From assembly GCA_964387325.1 (NCBI GenBank), contig CAYLYE010000025.1, positions 1 to 40,729 of the forward strand: a stretch of 40,729 nucleotides of DNA. The letters are read 5' to 3'. Both the position numbers and the translations under genes were made by a program. Each line of letters begins with the position of its first letter. Within the stretch, counting starts at the first letter, position 1. The notes under the pieces are model-generated. The model made no database searches. It was not told where the DNA came from and was given only the letters and a program-made list of their open reading frames with translations. Shown piece by piece: positions 15,076 to 22,486 of the stretch. The DNA is from CAZZBK01 sp964387325 (lineage in GTDB: Bacteria > Planctomycetota > Planctomycetia > Pirellulales > PNKZ01).

Positions 15076-16056
15076 ATGAGCCAAGCCGAGACGATCTCCA
15101 CGCGTGCCACGCCCGAGCCTTTGCCGGAAAACATCACGAGCGTCCAGCCAGGAGGCGGTGTTTGTTACCAAGTTGAATTGGCCTGGGGAAAATGGCGTCG
15201 TGCGTGGCTCAAAACTTTTCGTGGCAGCTATGTACGGTCGATGGCCTCAAAGCGGATGGGCGATGCGCGTGGCGCGCCGCATGAAATTATCGATCCCCGC
15301 GACCTTAAGTACTGCCGCAATCTTTGCACGGCCGACTGGTCTCCCGCGGACGATCCGTTCCGTTATCGCGATCATCTCGGGCTGGCTCGATGGGGGCTGG
15401 CTGAAACATTGCTCATGTCGACGCCGCTGCTCGCGCTCGTCGTTGCTCTCAGTCTGAAAGTCAGCCCTTACGTTGCGATCGTCCCGGGGATGGTGCTCGT
15501 ATGGGTGATTTCGTTCTTTCGCGATCCGCGCCGCGAGATTCCTCGTGAGCCGGGGTTGATTGTCTCTCCCGCCGACGGAAAAATTGCCGAAATCTCGCCT
15601 GTCGAATTTGATGAGTTCATCAACGGTCCGGCGATCAGAATCGGTATTTTTCTATCGATCTTTAATGTGCATCTCAACCGCGCTCCGGCGCGAAGTCGGG
15701 TGATTCGCCTGCGATACTGGCCCGGCAAGTTCCTCAACGCGCTCAATCCCGCGAGCGTACTGCTCAACGAGAGCATGTGGATTGGTCTGGAAGAAGAGGA
15801 CGCGCCCCATCGTAAGATCGTGGTGCGCCAAATCGCCGGCCTATTCGCACGACGCATCGTTTGCGCGCTGCGCAGCGGCGAGGTCGTCGATCGCGGCGCC
15901 AAAATCGGCATGATCAAGCTTGGTTCGCGCACCGAAATTCTTATTCCCGATCATCCGGGCGTGCGGGTCATGGTATCCGTCGGACAAAACGTCTCGGCCG
16001 GGAGCACGGTATTCGCTCAATATCCGGTCGAGCCATCTTCAAGGAGCACATCATGA
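15076..16056 (+). CDS. psd: Phosphatidylserine decarboxylase, short form with N-terminal extension
   Basis: Converts phosphatidylserine to phosphatidylethanolamine at the inner membrane. The family triad is visible: D167 in SPADGK, H199 in FNVHLNR and S284 in KLGSRTEILIP. The proenzyme cleaves itself before this serine to make the pyruvoyl group. A hydrophobic region (about 110-150) provides membrane attachment before FFRDPRREIP. The protein has 326 residues, against about 210-220 for the usual short (PSD-A type) enzyme. The extra roughly 105 N-terminal residues (with WRRAWLKTFRGSYVRSMASK) are soluble and unassigned. Its stop overlaps the pssA start in the sequence ATGA, indicating translational coupling. 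Confidence 0.92.
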   Translation: MSQAETISTRATPEPLPENITSVQPGGGVCYQVELAWGKWRRAWLKTFRGSYVRSMASKRMGDARGAPHEIIDPRDLKYCRNLCTADWSPADDPFRYRDHLGLARWGLAETLLMSTPLLALVVALSLKVSPYVAIVPGMVLVWVISFFRDPRREIPREPGLIVSPADGKIAEISPVEFDEFINGPAIRIGIFLSIFNVHLNRAPARSRVIRLRYWPGKFLNALNPASVLLNESMWIGLEEEDAPHRKIVVRQIAGLFARRIVCALRSGEVVDRGAKIGMIKLGSRTEILIPDHPGVRVMVSVGQNVSAGSTVFAQYPVEPSSRSTS

Positions 16057-16925
16057 GCCGCCTTCGCACGATCGCCGTGCTACCGGCGTTATTCACGCTC
16101 GGCAATTTGGTGTGTGGGTTCTTTGCCATCGTCGTAGCTGCTCGCGTCGAGACCCCCACCTCGCCCGATATTCCCATGGCGGTTGCCATCGCCCCTTCCA
16201 ATCCGGTCGGCATGTTGAAGCAGCTCGACAAGAACGACCCGGTGCATAACTGTATGTTGAGTGGCTGGTTAATTTTTATGGCGATGATCTTCGACGCACT
16301 CGATGGTCACGTCGCTCGGCTCACGAAAGTCACCAGCGATTTTGGCGCGCAGCTTGATAGCCTGTGCGATGTCGTTACGTTCGGCGTGGCGCCTGCGTTT
16401 CTGTTGGTCAAGCTCTGTCCCACCTATACCTTCGAACACTCGCAGCGGGTGTGGTTGATTGCGGCGACCTTTGCGGCTTGCGCTGCGATTCGCCTGGCGC
16501 GATTTAATGCCGAGATCGACGACGAAGACGACCACATGAACTTTAGTGGTTTGCCTTCGCCGGCTGCGGCGGCGTCGATTGCCGGCTTCGCGATTTTGTT
16601 CTACACGCTCCGTAACGACGCCAACACGCTCAGCTACGCCCAGGTCATCGATCAATGGATGCAGACGATCCTGCCGTTTTTTGGTTTGTTGGTCGCGGCG
16701 CTGATGGTCTCGCGCATTCCGTATCCACACATTGTGAACCAGACGTTTCGAGGACAGCATAGCTTTGCGCACCTGGTGGGGCTGATCTTCGTGCTGATGC
16801 TGATCATGATTGTGCGGTCTTACGCCGTACCGATGATCGGAGCGGCGTTCGTGTTGTATGGCCCGCTGCGGTACGTCTGGCAGGAAGCCATTTTGCGAAA
16901 ACCGCATAATGAGTCGATTTTTTAG
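16053..16925 (+). CDS. pssA: CDP-diacylglycerol--serine O-phosphatidyltransferase
   Basis: A 290-residue integral membrane enzyme making phosphatidylserine from CDP-diacylglycerol and serine, the substrate of the preceding decarboxylase. The full CDP-alcohol phosphotransferase signature is present: D84-G85-x2-A88-R89-x8-G98-x3-D102-x3-D106 within LDGHVARLTKVTSDFGAQLD. Several hydrophobic helices flank it (LPALFTLGNLVCGFFAIVV at the start; others around 130-275). An insertion between helix 1 and the motif (about residues 32-65) is longer than usual. The ATG at 16053 overlaps the psd stop by four bases and has an AAGGAG ribosome-binding site at 16041-16046, so the longer open frame to 15861 is not used. 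Confidence 0.93.
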   Translation: MSRLRTIAVLPALFTLGNLVCGFFAIVVAARVETPTSPDIPMAVAIAPSNPVGMLKQLDKNDPVHNCMLSGWLIFMAMIFDALDGHVARLTKVTSDFGAQLDSLCDVVTFGVAPAFLLVKLCPTYTFEHSQRVWLIAATFAACAAIRLARFNAEIDDEDDHMNFSGLPSPAAAASIAGFAILFYTLRNDANTLSYAQVIDQWMQTILPFFGLLVAALMVSRIPYPHIVNQTFRGQHSFAHLVGLIFVLMLIMIVRSYAVPMIGAAFVLYGPLRYVWQEAILRKPHNESIF

Positions 16926-16980
16926 GTTTTTTCGCATTCTGACAACCGGCCGTGGCGCGATTAAACCGTAAGCTAAACTT

Positions 16981-17010
16981 GAGACGGACAAGATCACGTC
17001 TCTGTCTTTT
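16981..17010 (+). terminator. Possible terminator after psd-pssA
   Basis: GAGACG (16981-16986) and CGTCTC (16997-17002) form a perfect 6-bp stem with a 10-nt loop, followed by TGTCTTTT. It lies 55 nt past the pssA stop and 17 nt before the next gene. The stem is short, so this is a weak call. Confidence 0.3.
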
Positions 17011-17027
17011 AAGCCGTAGGTCCGCAC

Positions 17028-17690
17028 ATGATTCGCACGTTTTGGGTAGCCGCTGTTTTTATCCTCGCGACACACGTTGGATTGCCGTTGTCGGCCGCGC
17101 CGCATGAGTTGCGGGGCCGTGTTTCTCCGACGGCAATGGTGCCGCAACCGGATCGAGCGCCCGCGCCGTCTGAGTTGCTCAATGAAGGTGAACGTGACGA
17201 GAATCGCCTGCGGTACGAGCGTGAATTTGCCGAAGCCAAGCGGACCGTTATCATTGAAAATCGACTCGGAACTCCGTTTCGTTACGGCGTGATTGCATCG
17301 AGTGGTTCGCAGTTGCCGGTGCCGTTCGAGTTGCCGGTCGATCGAGCCCATCGATTCACAGTGCCTGAAAAAGGGCATCACCCGCGTTTGGCGAATTTAA
17401 GTCCGACCGGTGCTAATGGCAGTATTTGGTTCGCATTTGAACAGCCATCAGTCGTGGGGCAAATTGTCTTGAAGTTACAAGCCAACAAGCGCTACGCGGC
17501 GATCAAAAACGCCAACGGGTTTATCGAGATCGTGCAGGTTGACGTGATCAAGCAAATCTCGCGCGATGAAATCAGCGTGCGCGTTCCTGACGTGCGGCCG
17601 ATCACCGAGCCGGGTATGGAAGCCAAGCGATTGAATACGCTCGATGCGAACTTGTGCCACGAGCCGACAGGTCGCTACAAGCAGCCCTAA
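17028..17690 (+). CDS. Secreted protein of unknown function
   Basis: A 220-residue protein I do not recognise. Residues 1-24 form a signal peptide (MIRTFWVAAVFILATHVG then LPLSAA), followed by a proline-rich, charged linker (to about residue 70). A probably beta-rich domain (about 70-190) then contains TVIIENRLGTPFRYGVIASS and GSIWFAFEQPSVVGQIVLKL. There are no cysteine pairs or catalytic motifs; the single late cysteine is in DANLCHEP. The mature protein is probably periplasmic or extracellular. Its TAA stop shares the quadruplet CTAA (17687-17690) with the stop of the convergent EboD-like gene. Confidence 0.7.
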   Translation: MIRTFWVAAVFILATHVGLPLSAAPHELRGRVSPTAMVPQPDRAPAPSELLNEGERDENRLRYEREFAEAKRTVIIENRLGTPFRYGVIASSGSQLPVPFELPVDRAHRFTVPEKGHHPRLANLSPTGANGSIWFAFEQPSVVGQIVLKLQANKRYAAIKNANGFIEIVQVDVIKQISRDEISVRVPDVRPITEPGMEAKRLNTLDANLCHEPTGRYKQP

Positions 17691-18901
17691 CTGGGCTCTT
17701 CGAGTTCGTGTTCCACGACCCGTTGGGTCTCGGCGTTTCGACCACGAGCAAATGCGGCCACGCGCTCAATCGCCTCCACCATGCGCGGGCGATCGATCTC
17801 GTGTACGTCGATCGGTTTGCCAACGCCGTGCAACATCGTCAGCGTAAGCCGGCCGCCAAGATGCTGGCGAAACTCTTCCATCCCTTGGAAAAGCACATCG
17901 GCGTCATCGAGCGCGGGGTCGTGCAGTTTGAAGCCGAGGTCGGCCAGGCAGTTGAGCACTCGCTGGGCATCGCGCGGTTCGAGACCGTGTGCGAGCGAAG
18001 AATACACCGTGTCAATCGCCACGCCGATCGCAACCGCCTCGCCGTGACGCAATGCGAATTGGGTCATAGTTTCGAGCTTGTGGGCCGACCAATGACCAAA
18101 GTCCAACGGCCGCGCTTCATTCATCTCGAACGGATCACCGCCGCGCGTAATGTGCTGCAAGTGCCAACGCGCCGATTCGCGAATCATGGTGTGAGCGGCA
18201 ACTGGCTCACGTCGTCGAATCGAGGTGGCCGTGTCACATAACCGAGCAAACATGTCGGGATCTTTTAGCAACGAGACCTTGACCGCCTCGCTAAAGCCGC
18301 AGATGAAGTCGCGATCACTGAGCGACTCGAGCAGCGTGGCGTCGTTGATCACGCCCCAGGGGACCGCGAACGTGCCCAGCCAGTTCTTTTTGTTGAACAG
18401 GTTGACGCTATTTTTGACGCCGATGCCCGAGTCAGCCTGACCCAAGGTCGTGGTCGGCAGCCGTACCAGCCGCAGGCCGCGATGGGCAATGGCGACGGCG
18501 AACCCGACTGCGTCGAGGACCGCACCGCCACCAATCACAACGACGTAGCTTCGTCGATCCAAATCGGCTGCGTTGAAAACCTTGAGCATCCGCTCCAGGA
18601 TATGGATGTCGTTCTTGGTTATTTCACCGCCAGGAACTAATTGCACGTTGCCGGTGCTAATCAAGCGGTCACTGTTGTTGCGTAAGAAGGCCGTGATTCG
18701 TTGCTTCAAGTCGGGACGCGACTGAGCCAGGCACTCGTCGATCCAAAACTGCACACGGGGCAGCTTGCCTTCCGAGGCTTCGAGCAATTCGAGCAACGTG
18801 TCCGAGTCGGCTCCCAAGACGTCTTGGGTAAAACGCAAGCGATGGACAAAAGGGACCGCGAAGGAAACGTCGAAGCGATCCGAGTCCGAAGGTGCTGTCA
18901 T
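17687..18901 (-). CDS. EboD-like 3-dehydroquinate synthase family protein
   Basis: A 404-residue sugar-phosphate-cyclase-fold enzyme. The NAD-binding motif GGGAVLD (124-130) and the segment around PTTTLGQADSGIGVKN are typical. The zinc ligands of dehydroquinate synthases are conserved as E205 (GFSEAVK), H270 (PLDFGHWSAHKLE) and H286 (LRHGEAV), the last two with the expected 16-residue spacing. The wording of these motifs, including VVIGGGAVLDAVGFAVAIAH, PLDFGHWSAHKLE and EFRQHLGGRLT, is that of EboD proteins of ebo clusters rather than housekeeping AroB; this assignment is from memory of the family. No other ebo genes lie nearby. The product may be a 3-dehydroquinate-related cyclitol precursor, which is unproven. 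The ATG at 18901 has no obvious Shine-Dalgarno sequence. Confidence 0.8.
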   Translation of the reverse strand: MTAPSDSDRFDVSFAVPFVHRLRFTQDVLGADSDTLLELLEASEGKLPRVQFWIDECLAQSRPDLKQRITAFLRNNSDRLISTGNVQLVPGGEITKNDIHILERMLKVFNAADLDRRSYVVVIGGGAVLDAVGFAVAIAHRGLRLVRLPTTTLGQADSGIGVKNSVNLFNKKNWLGTFAVPWGVINDATLLESLSDRDFICGFSEAVKVSLLKDPDMFARLCDTATSIRRREPVAAHTMIRESARWHLQHITRGGDPFEMNEARPLDFGHWSAHKLETMTQFALRHGEAVAIGVAIDTVYSSLAHGLEPRDAQRVLNCLADLGFKLHDPALDDADVLFQGMEEFRQHLGGRLTLTMLHGVGKPIDVHEIDRPRMVEAIERVAAFARGRNAETQRVVEHELEEPS

Positions 18902-19142
18902 AGATATCAGCGGGCCATGCTCGAAGCGTCGAGAAGGACACTTCGGCAGAGCAACCGGGCGGGAAGGAAAATGATTGGCTGAACACCTCTAGGTTACCAG
19001 TCTTATCAGGTGAAGGCAAATCCCTGCGGGAAGCATGAAAATCGGTCCCTGCGCGGGTTAACTGCCCTTTCGAGCGGTGCGGCGTTCTGGTATTTAACCC
19101 GCCCCGATCTTCTTCTCATTGCGTCCGCGAGGACTTGCACTT

Positions 19143-21287
19143 ATGAAACGCGCGCTAATCGCTTGTTCGACCGTGAGCGTCGTGGCTTTGTCGGTCTGGC
19201 TGGGAGTCTCGTTGCTGAAACGTGGCATGAATGTCCCCGTGGGACCGTCCGCGGCCGAGGCCGTTGAACCGGCGCGTTTACCGGCCAATTTGCCCGCGCG
19301 TCCCGTGCCATCCGTCGAGGGACAACCACCGATCGACTATGATCCGGCCCGCGATCCGAATCGGTTCATCACCGACGGCGACTACCGTTACCGACCGCAG
19401 AACCGTGCCCAGGTCAGTTTTCCTCCGTCGGGCTCGGCCGCGCGATACGGCGTCGAGCCAACTCGACCACCGGAGTATGGCGTGCGTGTGAATCATGCCA
19501 AGGTTATTGCACCGACTGCGACAGAGACGGAGACGGCGGCGCCAGAGATCCGCAAGGTAAGTGGAACCGCGGTCGAAACCGCAGATGCGTTCGCCAGCGA
19601 CACGGCCGCCGCACCGCAATCGACGAATGAGCCGCGCCCCTTGCCGACGCCGACCGTCGAGCCGCCGCTCGCGACATTGCCAACTCCAGTGGCCGCGTCA
19701 AGCCCTGTGGCCGCGTCAAGCCAGCTATCGGCGGCTGCGAGCAACCCGTTCCCGATCGCAGCGTCGCCGCCAGCGATTCCGTCAACGCCCACGGTCGCGC
19801 CATCGAACAGCGCTCTGAATCCGACCTCCAATCCGACCTCCAATTCGCAAGTTGCCGCGGCGAGCATTGGCAGTGGTCGACCAGGCCTGAAGCATCAAGA
19901 GGGCCCGCAGGCTCCGTCGCTGATCGTAGAAAAGTCGTCACCGGCCGAGTTGCAGGTGGGCAAGGCCGCCAAGTTCACAATCGCGGTGCGAAACGTGGGC
20001 GCGGTCGCGGCCTTGGATGTTGAAATACGAGACGAGGTGCCTGCCGGAACACAACTCGTGGCGACTTCGCCTCGTGCCAACGTCGGTCCGCGCGGCGAGC
20101 TCTTGTGGAGCGTCGGTGTTCTGAAGCCGAACGACGAGGTGACGGTGCATGTCGAGGTGCTTCCGATCGCAGAGGGAGAACTCGGGAGTGTCGCGACGGT
20201 CCGCTTTGGGGTTGCGAGTACAAATCGCGCCGTATCGACACGGCCTGAGTTGGTGCTCGACGTGAGTAGCCCGCGTGAAGTTTTGATCGGTGAGACGGTT
20301 GCGATCTCGATTCGGGTTTCGAATCCNNNNNNNNNNTCGAATCCCGGAACCGGCATTGCCACCGGGGTCGTGCTCGCCGAACAGGTCCCGGTCAATCTGG
20401 AACATCCAGCGGGGCCGGATCTTGAGCACTCGCTGGGGGACTTGCGTCCTGGCGAGACACGCGAGTTGGATTTGGTCATGAAGGCCGTACGCCCTGGCGA
20501 GGTGGTTAACCGATTGTATGCTCGCGGCGACGGGCAGCTCCAAGCCATGAAAGAGAGCGTGGTGAAGATTGTAGCTCCGGCGTTGGAAGTGGCGCTCGAA
20601 GGTCCGCGACGTCGGTTCCTCGACCGCCCGAGCGTGTACACCATTGCATTGTCGAACCCTGGTACGGCGCCGGCACAAAATGTGGCGTTGGCAACGTACT
20701 TGGCCCCGGGTATGGAATTTGTCGAAGCCAACAACTCGGGGCAGTTCAACCCCGTGACGCGGTCCGTGCATTGGTTGCTCGAAGAGCTGCCGGCGAAAGA
20801 GGTCGGCAAGGTCACGGTCACGGTCCAAGCCAACGAATCGGGCGAGTTACCCTTGCGGATCGCGGGGACTGCTCAGCACGGGCTCGCTGCGGAGAAACGC
20901 GAGGTGATTCGGGTCGAAGGGGTTGCCGCGCTCGTGTTTCAGGTGCTCGATCTGCAAGATCCCATCGAAGTCGGTGGCGAAACCACCTATGAAATTCGTG
21001 TCACGAACCAAGGCTCGAAGGTAGCCGAAAACGTCAGTGTGCTCGGCATGTTGCCGCCAGAAATGAAGCCGCTCTCGGCCGAGGGGCCCGCGCGTTACGA
21101 TTTCGCCGGTCAGCAGTTCATCTTCCAGCCGTTAGCCCAATTGGCCCCCAAGGCCGAGGCCGTGTATCACGTCCGTGTCCAGGCGCTAAAGCAGGGAGAC
21201 TTCAAGATCGGTGTGCAGGTGAAGAGCGCCGACCTGCAAATTCCGGTGACCAAGGAAGAAGTCACGCGGGTCTTTCAAGACCAGTAA
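19143..21287 (+). CDS. Membrane-anchored DUF11-repeat protein (contains assembly gap)
   Basis: About 714 residues. The N-terminus (MKRALIACSTVSVVALSVWL) is a signal anchor or signal peptide, followed by a long Ala/Pro/Ser/Thr-rich low-complexity linker (about 30-255). Four repeats of roughly 115 residues follow, each like the DUF11/conserved-repeat (TIGR01451-type) immunoglobulin-like domain, for example QVGKAAKFTIAVRNVGAVAA and EVGGETTYEIRVTNQGSKVA. Such proteins are structural envelope components. The second repeat is interrupted by ten N at 20327-20336. The bases either side duplicate TCGAATCC, and merging them restores the repeat's expected VSNPGTGIATGV. The start at ATG 19143 follows GAGGA at a good spacing. 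The next gene begins 77 nt downstream on the same strand. Confidence 0.8.
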   Translation: MKRALIACSTVSVVALSVWLGVSLLKRGMNVPVGPSAAEAVEPARLPANLPARPVPSVEGQPPIDYDPARDPNRFITDGDYRYRPQNRAQVSFPPSGSAARYGVEPTRPPEYGVRVNHAKVIAPTATETETAAPEIRKVSGTAVETADAFASDTAAAPQSTNEPRPLPTPTVEPPLATLPTPVAASSPVAASSQLSAAASNPFPIAASPPAIPSTPTVAPSNSALNPTSNPTSNSQVAAASIGSGRPGLKHQEGPQAPSLIVEKSSPAELQVGKAAKFTIAVRNVGAVAALDVEIRDEVPAGTQLVATSPRANVGPRGELLWSVGVLKPNDEVTVHVEVLPIAEGELGSVATVRFGVASTNRAVSTRPELVLDVSSPREVLIGETVAISIRVSNXXXXSNPGTGIATGVVLAEQVPVNLEHPAGPDLEHSLGDLRPGETRELDLVMKAVRPGEVVNRLYARGDGQLQAMKESVVKIVAPALEVALEGPRRRFLDRPSVYTIALSNPGTAPAQNVALATYLAPGMEFVEANNSGQFNPVTRSVHWLLEELPAKEVGKVTVTVQANESGELPLRIAGTAQHGLAAEKREVIRVEGVAALVFQVLDLQDPIEVGGETTYEIRVTNQGSKVAENVSVLGMLPPEMKPLSAEGPARYDFAGQQFIFQPLAQLAPKAEAVYHVRVQALKQGDFKIGVQVKSADLQIPVTKEEVTRVFQDQ
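19689..19841. repeat. Short tandem duplications in the DUF11 protein linker
   Basis: An 18-bp unit beginning GTGGCCGCGTCAAGCC occurs at 19689 and 19707, and a 12-bp unit AATCCGACCTCC occurs at 19818 and 19830. Both lengths are multiples of three, so they extend the low-complexity linker (VAASSP, NPTS) without changing frame. This looks like recent replication slippage in a structurally tolerant region. Confidence 0.6.
20327..20336. other. Assembly gap (10 N) between overlapping contig ends
   Basis: Ten undetermined bases flanked on both sides by the same 8-mer TCGAATCC (20319-20326 and 20337-20344). The arrangement is what a scaffolder leaves when two contig ends overlap slightly but are not merged. 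Removing the N and one copy (18 bp in total) keeps the reading frame and restores a continuous DUF11 repeat. Confidence 0.9.
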
Positions 21288-21364
21288 CTTCGACCGTTGC
21301 GTATTGACCGATCGCATGCCGCCAACGACACTCGATACAGTCGAGGTGTCGTGAGGCCGAGATT

Positions 21365-22486
21365 ATGTCAATCAAGTTCGTCTGCCCCAATGGCCATCGC
21401 TTGGTCGTACCCGACAATCGCGCGGGGAAGAAAGGGCGCTGCCCGGTCTGTCATCAACGGCTCTATGTGCCCGAGCCGGCGCCCAACCCTCGCGGTCGTC
21501 ATAAGCGGCAGCCCGATCCGTTCGAGTTGGAACAATACGCACCCGAAGAGCAAGACATTGAGGTCGACATCGAGTTCGAGGAGTTGGTTACTCCCACGAA
21601 GCCTCCAGCCGAACCACACGACGACCTTGAGCGAGCATTGCTCGAAGAGTTAGGGATCGACCCTGAGTCGTCGTCACCGCGCTTCCCGCCCCCTGCTGCG
21701 CGACAACAACCACCGACGCCACCCCAAGCTCGAATGATTCCTGCACCGCCGCTGTCGGCCAATACCGTGGCGCCGGTGTCCTCATACGCGACACCGCCTC
21801 CCGCTGCGCCCATCGCCACCCCGTTGTCAATTCCCACGGCGCCGAGCATGTTGCTGCCGACGGCGTATCCGTCGAACTTGACGACGGCATATGCGCCTGT
21901 CGCCGCGCCCGTGTCATACCCGGCGAACTCGATGGTCGCGGGCATGGCCGCGACCGTTTCGCGACCGACCCGTACCCCGACGTCGCCGACCGGTTGGGTC
22001 ACGTTCGCCACGTCCGAAACGATTGGCTGGGGAGAGCACGCTTCGGCGGACTGGCTCGGGACGACGTATGTACTTGCCGGGATGACCGCTGGAGCGGGGC
22101 TCTTTAGTCTTGGTCCCGCGATTCATAACCTGGCGATCTGGAGTGCTCCGCAATGGGCGCAGATCGTGATCGGTGTTGCGCTGGTGCAATTGGTCTACGC
22201 CATCTGGCTCGTCACGATTCCCGACTGGATGACGTTGCGGCTGGGCATGTTGCTCAACTCGCTCATCGCGGCGTTGTTCGCAGGCGGATTGATGATCGTG
22301 CTGGGCGAGCGAAGCAGTCCGACGTTGCCACTCGATCTGGGCGAAGTTCGCAACACGGCCGGTGGTTGGTGTGCCGCGCAGATCACGGTCTCGGGTGTTT
22401 TGAGCTACGCCTACAATCGATCTTCCGGCATGTGGCGTCGTAGCTGGCGGCGTGAGCGCCTGCAGAACCCTCGCCCGACGACCTAA
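21365..22486 (+). CDS. Zinc-ribbon and membrane-helix protein of unknown function
   Basis: A 373-residue protein. The N-terminus holds a planctomycete-style zinc-ribbon-like motif, FVCPNGHRLVVPDNRAGKKG then RCPVC, in which cysteines and a histidine could bind one zinc ion. A charged segment and a long proline/alanine/threonine-rich linker (about 40-215) follow. The C-terminal third carries about four hydrophobic helices (around 238-345) and a basic tail. This layout is common among planctomycete proteins of unknown role and suggests a membrane protein with a cytoplasmic zinc ribbon. It follows the DUF11 gene on the same strand after 77 nt, so the two may be co-expressed. Its stop codon overlaps that of the convergent porin gene (CTAA, 22483-22486). 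Confidence 0.75.
   Translation: MSIKFVCPNGHRLVVPDNRAGKKGRCPVCHQRLYVPEPAPNPRGRHKRQPDPFELEQYAPEEQDIEVDIEFEELVTPTKPPAEPHDDLERALLEELGIDPESSSPRFPPPAARQQPPTPPQARMIPAPPLSANTVAPVSSYATPPPAAPIATPLSIPTAPSMLLPTAYPSNLTTAYAPVAAPVSYPANSMVAGMAATVSRPTRTPTSPTGWVTFATSETIGWGEHASADWLGTTYVLAGMTAGAGLFSLGPAIHNLAIWSAPQWAQIVIGVALVQLVYAIWLVTIPDWMTLRLGMLLNSLIAALFAGGLMIVLGERSSPTLPLDLGEVRNTAGGWCAAQITVSGVLSYAYNRSSGMWRRSWRRERLQNPRPTT

Noticed and set aside
16269..17381. Long minus-strand open frame (about 370 codons)
   Set aside because: It covers pssA and the next gene in antisense and reads as Arg/His-rich low-quality protein without motifs.
19895..20833. Two overlapping minus-strand frames across the DUF11 gene
   Set aside because: Both run through the N gap antisense to well-matched DUF11 repeats and show no protein features.
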